64,000 nt of DNA, from assembly GCF_043380555.1 (NCBI RefSeq), contig NC_091748.1:28592108-28656107 (forward strand). Direction: 5' to 3'. The translations under genes and the position numbers were made by a program. The DNA comes from Nothobranchius furzeri. Lineage: Eukaryota > Chordata > Actinopteri > Cyprinodontiformes > Nothobranchiidae. Positions 61,601-64,000 of this stretch are shown here, piece after piece; the first letter of the stretch is position 1; each line of letters begins with the position of its first letter. Under the pieces are notes generated by a model. It was not told where the DNA came from. It searched no databases and saw only the letters and a list, made by a program, of their open reading frames with translations.

Positions 61601-64000
61601 CTCGTCGCCGTCAGCGCTGATCCTGCTGCTGTTTCCTGCTCTGCTCGTTGCCGTCGGCGACTGCGCTGGTCCTGCTGTTGTTTTCTTCTCTGCTCGTCGG
61701 TGTCTAATCTGCTCGTCGGCGTCTGCTCTGCTCGTCGGCGTCTGCGACTGCGCTGGTCCTGCTGCTGTTTTCTGCTCTGCTCGTCGGTGACTGCGCTGGT
61801 CCTGCTGCTGTTTTCTGCACTGCTCATCGGCTTCGGCGACTGCGCTGATTCTGCTGCTGTTTTCTGCACTGCTAATTGGCGTCGGTGACTGTGCTGATCC
61901 TGCTGCTGTTTTCTGCTCTGCTCGTAGGCGTCGGCGACTGCGCTGGTCCTGCTGCTGTTTTCTGCTCTGCTCGTCGGCGACTGCGTTGGTCCTGCTGCTG
62001 TTTTCTGCACTGCTCATCGGCGTCGGCGACTGCGCTGGTCCTTCTGTTGTTTTTGCCTCTGCTTGTCGGCGTCTGCGACTGCGCTGGTCCTGCTGCTGTT
62101 TTCTGCTCTGCTCGTCGGCGACTGCGCTGGTCCTGCTGCTGTTTTCTGCACTGCTCATCGGCGTCGGCAACCACGTTGATCCTGCTGCTGTTTTCTGCTC
62201 TGCTCGTTGGCGTCTGCGACTGCACATCTCCTGCTGCTTTTTTCTGCTCTGCTCGTCGGCGTCAGCGACTGCGCTGATCCTGCTGCTGTTTTCTGCTCTT
62301 CTCATCGGCGTCTGAGTTTGCGCATCTCCTGCTGCTGTTTTTTGCTCTGTGCGTTGGCGACTGCGCTTATCCTGCTGCTGTTTTCTGCTCTGCTCGTAGG
62401 CGTCGGCGACTGCGCTGGTCCTGCTGCTGTTTTCTGCTCTGCTCGTCGGCGACTGCGCTGGTCCTGCTGCTGTTTTCTGCACTGCTCATCGGCGTCGGCG
62501 ACTGCGCTGGTCCTGCAGTTGTTTTCGCCTCTGCTCGTCGGCGTCTGCGACTGCGCTGGTCCTGCTGCTGTTTTCTGCTCCGCTCGTCGGAGACTGCGCT
62601 GGTCCTGCTCCTGTTTTCTGCACTAGTCATCGGCGTCGGCAACCGCGTTGATCCTGCTGCTTTTTTCTGCTCTGCTCGTCGGCGTCTGCGCTGATCCTGC
62701 TGCTGTTTCCTGCTCTACTCGTCGCCGTCGGTGAATGCGCTGGTCCTGCTGTTGTTTTCTGCTCTGATTGTCGGCGTCGGCGACTGCGCTGATCCTGCTG
62801 CTATTTTCTGCTCTGCTCATCGGCGTCAGCAAATGGGATCATCCTGCTGCTGTTTTCTGCTCTGCTCATCTGCGTCAGCGAATGCGCTGATCCTGCTGCT
62901 GTTTTTTGCTCTGCTCATCGGCGACTGCGCTGGTCCTGCTGGTGTTTTCTGCTCTGATCGTCGGCGTCGGCGCCTGCGCTGGTCCTGCTGTTGTTTTCTT
63001 CTCTGCTCGTCAGCGTCTGCTCTGCTCGTCGGCGTCTGCGACTGCGCTGATCCTGCTACTGTTTTCTGCTCTGCTCGTCGGTGACTGCGCTGGTCCTGCT
63101 AGTGTTTTCTGCACTGCTCATCGGCGTCGGTGACTGCACTGATCCTGCGGCTGTTTTCTGCACTGCTCGTCGGCGACTGCGTAGGTCCTGCTGCCTTTTT
63201 CTGCTCTGCTCGTCGGCGACTTTGCTGGTCCTGCTGATGTTTTCTGCTCTGCTCATCGGCGACTGCGCTTGTCCTGCTGCTGTTTTCTGCTCTGCTCATC
63301 GGCGACTGCGCTGGTCCTGCTGCTGTTTTCTGCACTTCTCATCAGCGTCGGCGACTGCGCTGGTCCTGCTGTTGTTTTCGCCTCTGCTCGTCGGCGTCTG
63401 CTCTGCTCGTCGGCGTCTGCGACTGCGCTGGTCCTGCTGCTGTTTTCTGCTCTGCTCGTCGGCGTCGGTGACTGCGTTGATCCTGCTGCTGTTTTCTGCT
63501 CTGCTCGTTGGCGTCTGCGACTGCTCATCTCCTGCTGTTTTTTTCTGCTCTGCTCGTCGGCGTCAGCGACTGCGCTGATACTGCTGCTGTTTTCTGCTCT
63601 GCTAGTCGGTGTCAGCGACTACGCTGATCCTGCTGCTGTTTTCTGCTCTGCTCGTAGGCGTCGGCGACTGCGCTGGTCCTGCTGCTGTTTTCTGCACTGC
63701 TCATCGGCGACTGCGCTGATCCTGCTGCTGTTTTCTGCTCTGCTCATCGGCGTCTGCGACTGCACATCTCCTGCTGCTGTTTTTTGCTCTGCTCGTCGGC
63801 GACTGCGGTGGTCCTGCTGCTGTTTTCTGCTCTGCTCATCGGCGTCGGCGACTGCGCTGGTCCTGCTGCTGTTTTCTGCACTGCTCATCGGCGTCGGCGA
63901 CTGCGCTGGTCCTTCTGTTGTTTTTGCCTCTGCTCGTCGGCGTCTGCGACTGCACTGGTCCTGCTGCTGTTTTCTGCTCTGCTCGTCGGCGACTGCGCTG
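58615..64000 (+). repeat. Second copy of a 12458-bp repeat, cut by the window end
   Basis: 58615-64000 matches 46157-51542 at a constant offset of 12458 with no net indel over about 5.4 kb. It includes the HOR-B tail (CTCTCCACGTTGGC near 59210), both D modules (landmarks 59502 and 61552) and the first 400 bp after them. The final bases fall exactly at the homologous place, 51542. Differences by eye are few, mostly CpG transitions near 59920 and 60300. This is the largest directly repeated period in the right half. Confidence 0.9.

Larger units (their letters stand above)
1..64000 (+). repeat. Satellite DNA array, 49/43-bp monomer, whole window
   Basis: Every line of the window is built from the same monomer, always in the same orientation. 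Its most constant part is the box GGTCCTGCTGCTGTTTTC, followed by a CTGCTCTGCTC stretch, one or two GTCGGC-like hexamers, and GACTGCGCT. The consensus composition is about 16 C, 16 G, 16 T and 1 A per 49 bases, so the printed strand is strongly A-poor. No inverted segment, transposon, microsatellite island or unique sequence longer than a monomer was seen. Arrays of this size with ordered higher-order repeats are known from eukaryotic heterochromatin; that placement is inference. Host species, chromosome position and function cannot be read from the sequence. It might in principle be centromeric, subtelomeric or on a B or sex chromosome. Confidence 0.98.

Noticed and set aside
1..64000. CRISPR array
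   Set aside because: Repeats are directly contiguous with no unique spacers, monomers vary, and no cas genes are present.
1..64000. Coding minisatellite such as a structural repeat protein
   Set aside because: The unit length (49 or 43) is not a multiple of 3, and single-base indels such as those near 19326, 21405, 29009, 30060 and 52912 are tolerated.
1..64000. CTG trinucleotide expansion
   Set aside because: Runs do not exceed about three or four CTG steps before the T tract; the repeat is a complex 49-bp unit, not a triplet tract.
1..64000. Telomeric repeats, rRNA or tRNA genes, transposon ends
   Set aside because: Scanned for TTAGGG-like runs, unique islands and inverted ends; none seen in either orientation.

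Overview
The whole 64 kb window is one uninterrupted satellite DNA array. I find no protein-coding gene, RNA gene, mobile element or unique-sequence island in it. The basic monomer is 49 bp, with a 43 bp form that lacks one 6-bp step and a 19 bp remnant that lacks a 30-bp core. All monomers are head-to-tail in one orientation. The consensus is about 65% GC with roughly equal G and C, but it has only one A against sixteen T on the printed strand. An array of this size with nested higher-order repeats is typical of eukaryotic heterochromatin (centromeric, pericentromeric, subtelomeric or B/sex-chromosome satellites). The species cannot be told from the sequence, and nothing prokaryotic or viral is visible.

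Layout. 1-2236 is a leading block that reappears at 24972-27188. 2237-12433 holds four tandem copies of a higher-order repeat (HOR-A) of 2571, 2542, 2542 and 2542 bp. 12434 to about 15270 is a diverged, longer fifth copy, and about 15271-16310 is a further ordered block. About 16311-24971 is a less ordered stretch of mixed monomers with local tandem duplications (307 bp and 914 bp). 24972 to about 33675 is a second copy of the whole 1-16310 block, but with one 2.6 kb HOR-A unit where the first copy has four. From 33487 a second family, HOR-B, appears as three copies of 5303, 5459 and about 4.8 kb. Inside it a 2.0-2.05 kb module (D) recurs. About 51146-58614 is again less ordered, with a 288 bp local duplication. 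About 58615-64000 repeats 46157-51542 at a constant offset of 12458 bp, so a still larger repeat is cut by the window end.

The many open reading frames on both strands are a by-product of composition. The consensus monomer has no stop codon in any of six frames. Unit lengths 49, 43 and 19 are all 1 modulo 3, so any ORF cycles through all three frames and encodes no fixed repeat protein. The biological content is structural: a four-level hierarchy (monomer, 2-2.5 kb HOR, 5 kb HOR, 12-25 kb segmental repeat) that records successive unequal exchanges. Identities are by eye; no alignment was run.
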